A stretch of 64,000 bases of DNA from Erythrobacter sp. WG (GTDB lineage: Bacteria > Pseudomonadota > Alphaproteobacteria > Sphingomonadales > Sphingomonadaceae). Each line of letters begins with the position of its first letter. Positions within the stretch are counted from its first letter, which is position 1. Under the pieces are notes generated by a model. The model ran no database searches. It saw only the letters and a program-made list of their open reading frames with translations, and was not told where the DNA came from. Position numbers and translations under genes: made by a program. The DNA lies in NCBI RefSeq assembly GCF_026586795.1, contig NZ_JAPFGY010000001.1, positions 124,001 to 188,000 of the forward strand, written 5' to 3'. Below are positions 62,094 to 64,000 of the stretch, piece by piece.

Positions 62094-64000
62094 ATGATCG
62101 ACCGCAAGCTTGCCCTTGCCGCCTCGCGCCTCGCCCTGGCGACCGTGTGCGGCACCACTCTCGCCTCCGCCGCCGCTGCACAGCAGCAGACGGCACCCAC
62201 CGGCACGCCCGCCGCGCAGCGGGTGGAGGACGACCTCCACAACAGCGACGACCAGCCCGTCGGCAACATCATCGTCAGCGCCTCGGGCCTGCGCGAGCTA
62301 GACGTGCTCGCCGGGACCAGCGTCGTCGACATCGCCCAGATCCAGCGCGACGCGGTGACCGGCCAGATCGGCGAGCTTCTCACCAAGATACCGGGCGTCT
62401 CGGCGACCAGCTTCGCCCCCGGCTCCTCGCGTCCGGTGCTGCGCGGCCAGCAGGGCGAGCGCGTGCGCGTGCTCGTCGACGGCGTTGGCACGGCCGACGT
62501 CTCGAACACCTCGGTCGACCACGCCACCACCATCGAGCCGATCACCGTCGAGCGCGTCGAGGTGCTGCGCGGCCCGGCCGTGCTGCTCTACGGCAGCCAG
62601 GCGATCGGCGGCGCGGTCAACGTGATCGACAAGCGCATCCCCACCCGCATGCCCGACGAGGCCTTCCACCTCGATGCCTTCGCGGGCGTGGACAGCGCGA
62701 CCGATCTGCGCACCGGCGCGGCCTCGCTCGATGTCGGCCTGACCAACAACCTCGTGTTCCACGTCGACGGCTCTTACCGCAAGACCGGCAATGCCGAGAT
62801 CGGCGGCCTCCAGCTGGCCCGCCCGCTGCGTGACGAACTGATCGAGGAAGCCAACGAGAAGCGGCTGAAGGGCGAGCGCGAGGAAGCCGCCGATCTGCTG
62901 GAAGATGCCAGCCAGAGCGGCTTCATCCCCAACAGCGACGTTGAGAGCTGGACGGTCAACGCAGGCCTCGGCCTCGTGCTGGGCGAGAGCACCTTCGGCG
63001 CGGCGATCGGCTGGTACGACACCAATTACGGCGTCATCAAGCGCCCCGGCCTCAAGCACGAGCATGGCGGCGAAGGCGAGGAGGAGGAGGAGAAGGGCGA
63101 GGAGAACGTCCGCATCGACCTCAAGCAGTTCCGCGCCGACTTCAAGGGTGACGTCTACCTCGGCGAGGGCGCCTTCGAGCGGCTGAAGATGCGCGTCGGT
63201 TACTCGGACTACACCCACACCGAATTCGAAGGCCCGGGCGAAGTCGGCACGGTGTTCGACAGCAAGAGCATTGAGGGCCGCCTCGAGCTGGTGCAGAACA
63301 CCGGCGGCGTCCTGCGCGGCGCGACAGGGGTGCAGTACATGCACCGCGACTTCTTCGCCGTCGGCGAGGAAGCCTATGTCCCGCCGAACCTCACCGACCA
63401 GGTCGCGGTCTTCACTCTCCAGGAATTCGGCACCGGTCCGGTCCAGATCGAGGCGGCCGCGCGCGGCGAGTTCACCAAGGTCAAGGCCCAGACTCTCGGC
63501 ATCGAGCGTGATTTCGACACCTTCTCGGGTGCGCTCGGCGTCGTCTATGAAGGCATCGAGGGCGTGCGGATCGGCGTCAACGGCTCGCGGGTCGCCCGCG
63601 CGCCGAGCGCCGAGGAGCTGTTCTCCGACGGCCCGCACATCGCGACGCAGGCCTTCGAGATCGGCGATGCAAACCTCAGGACCGAACGCGCCTGGGGCCT
63701 CGAGGCCTATGCCCGCGGCAAGATCGGCGCCGGCACCTTCAACCTCACCGCCTACCGCCAGTGGTTCGACAACTATATCTTCCTCGAAGAAACCGGCGAG
63801 GAAGAGGACGACCTGCCGGTCTTCCAGTACCTCCAGCAGGACGCCGACTTCTGGGGCGTCGAGGCGGAACTCAGCTACCCGCTGGTCGACACCGGCAGCT
63901 TCCGTCTGCTGAGCGACCTGCGCGCCTCCTATGTCGAGGCCGAACTGGCCGACGGCACCGCCGTGCCGCGCATCCCGCCGCTGAGCCTGCTCGGCGCGCT
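62094..64000 (+). CDS. ZnuD-like TonB-dependent receptor (3' end beyond the window)
   Basis: The first 635 residues of an outer-membrane receptor that runs off the right edge. A signal peptide (LALATVCGTTLASAAAAQ) is followed by a plug domain (about residues 55-175; SATSFAPGSSRPVLRGQ, RVEVLRGPAVLLYGSQAIGGAVNV) and a beta-barrel. The extracellular loop GLKHEHGGEGEEEEEKGEEN (about residues 321-340) is rich in His and Glu, as in the zinc receptor ZnuD and its Pseudomonas relatives, and other strands (GYSDYTHTEFEG, RAPSAEELFSDGPH) fit the same subgroup. Zinc uptake is thus likely; copper or haem remain possible. Confidence 0.82.
   Translation, partial: MIDRKLALAASRLALATVCGTTLASAAAAQQQTAPTGTPAAQRVEDDLHNSDDQPVGNIIVSASGLRELDVLAGTSVVDIAQIQRDAVTGQIGELLTKIPGVSATSFAPGSSRPVLRGQQGERVRVLVDGVGTADVSNTSVDHATTIEPITVERVEVLRGPAVLLYGSQAIGGAVNVIDKRIPTRMPDEAFHLDAFAGVDSATDLRTGAASLDVGLTNNLVFHVDGSYRKTGNAEIGGLQLARPLRDELIEEANEKRLKGEREEAADLLEDASQSGFIPNSDVESWTVNAGLGLVLGESTFGAAIGWYDTNYGVIKRPGLKHEHGGEGEEEEEKGEENVRIDLKQFRADFKGDVYLGEGAFERLKMRVGYSDYTHTEFEGPGEVGTVFDSKSIEGRLELVQNTGGVLRGATGVQYMHRDFFAVGEEAYVPPNLTDQVAVFTLQEFGTGPVQIEAAARGEFTKVKAQTLGIERDFDTFSGALGVVYEGIEGVRIGVNGSRVARAPSAEELFSDGPHIATQAFEIGDANLRTERAWGLEAYARGKIGAGTFNLTAYRQWFDNYIFLEETGEEEDDLPVFQYLQQDADFWGVEAELSYPLVDTGSFRLLSDLRASYVEAELADGTAVPRIPPLSLLGA

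Overview
This window is a contiguous piece of an alphaproteobacterial chromosome, high in GC. It most likely comes from the Sphingomonadales, probably an Erythrobacteraceae (Erythrobacter/Porphyrobacter-like) species. The pointers are a serine palmitoyltransferase with its own acyl carrier protein (sphingolipid membranes), DivK, DUF3572, Usg, a single-cysteine DksA, HWE-type histidine kinases, a remnant of a gene transfer agent, and CCGTTCG-ended inverted repeats between genes. The genus is an inference from gene content; there is no rRNA to confirm it.

Layout. 1-5.4 kb: translation genes rpmI, rplT, pheS, pheT and a reductase translationally coupled to pheT. 5.4-9.5 kb: a membrane protein with Trp-Gly repeats, prfC, a hydrolase and a flavin-fold oxidoreductase. 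9.5-11.5 kb: glnK-amtB behind a textbook sigma-54 promoter and closed by a strong terminator. 11.7-15.1 kb (minus): a phosphatase-like protein, a small membrane protein, a sterol desaturase interrupted by one amber codon, and a GMC oxidoreductase. 15.3-22.2 kb: a two-domain cold-shock protein, argD-argF, hslO, a secreted protein, queC and an MFS transporter. 22.5-25.3 kb (minus): an OmpA-type porin with 25 consecutive prolines, then a collapsed gene transfer agent locus in which the large terminase is cut and joined to a DUF2793 gene. 25.4-32 kb: membrane and Usg proteins, spt-acp (sphingolipids), divK, and a tight operon DUF3572-HAD-ridA-ugpQ-GNAT. A perfect 16-bp parS site lies inside a Sel1-like gene. 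32-48.8 kb: dksA, pilZ, a solute-binding lipoprotein, kynA-kynU, marC, DUF475, putA, dcd and other housekeeping genes.

48.8-53.3 kb is a likely zinc-response locus. A palindrome resembling a Zur box separates a COG0523 metallochaperone (followed by a decapitated zur-like fragment) from a plus-strand operon: MerC-type membrane protein, ABC ATPase, permease with a His-rich periplasmic loop, and a DUF3299 protein. A ZnuD-like TonB receptor at the right edge (62.1 kb to the end) may belong to the same response.

53.3-61.6 kb holds a carotenoid oxygenase with a DUF2141 lipoprotein, then a signalling block: a membrane LytTR regulator, an HWE-family kinase whose first membrane segments carry every residue known to be required for ethylene binding in plant ETR1, and a divergent PAS-HWE-receiver hybrid kinase. 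A LON-domain protein, a thioredoxin-fold co-chaperone and tRNA-Gly(GCC) follow.

The two strongest candidates for undescribed biology are the ethylene-receptor-like kinase with its signalling neighbours, and the zinc locus.
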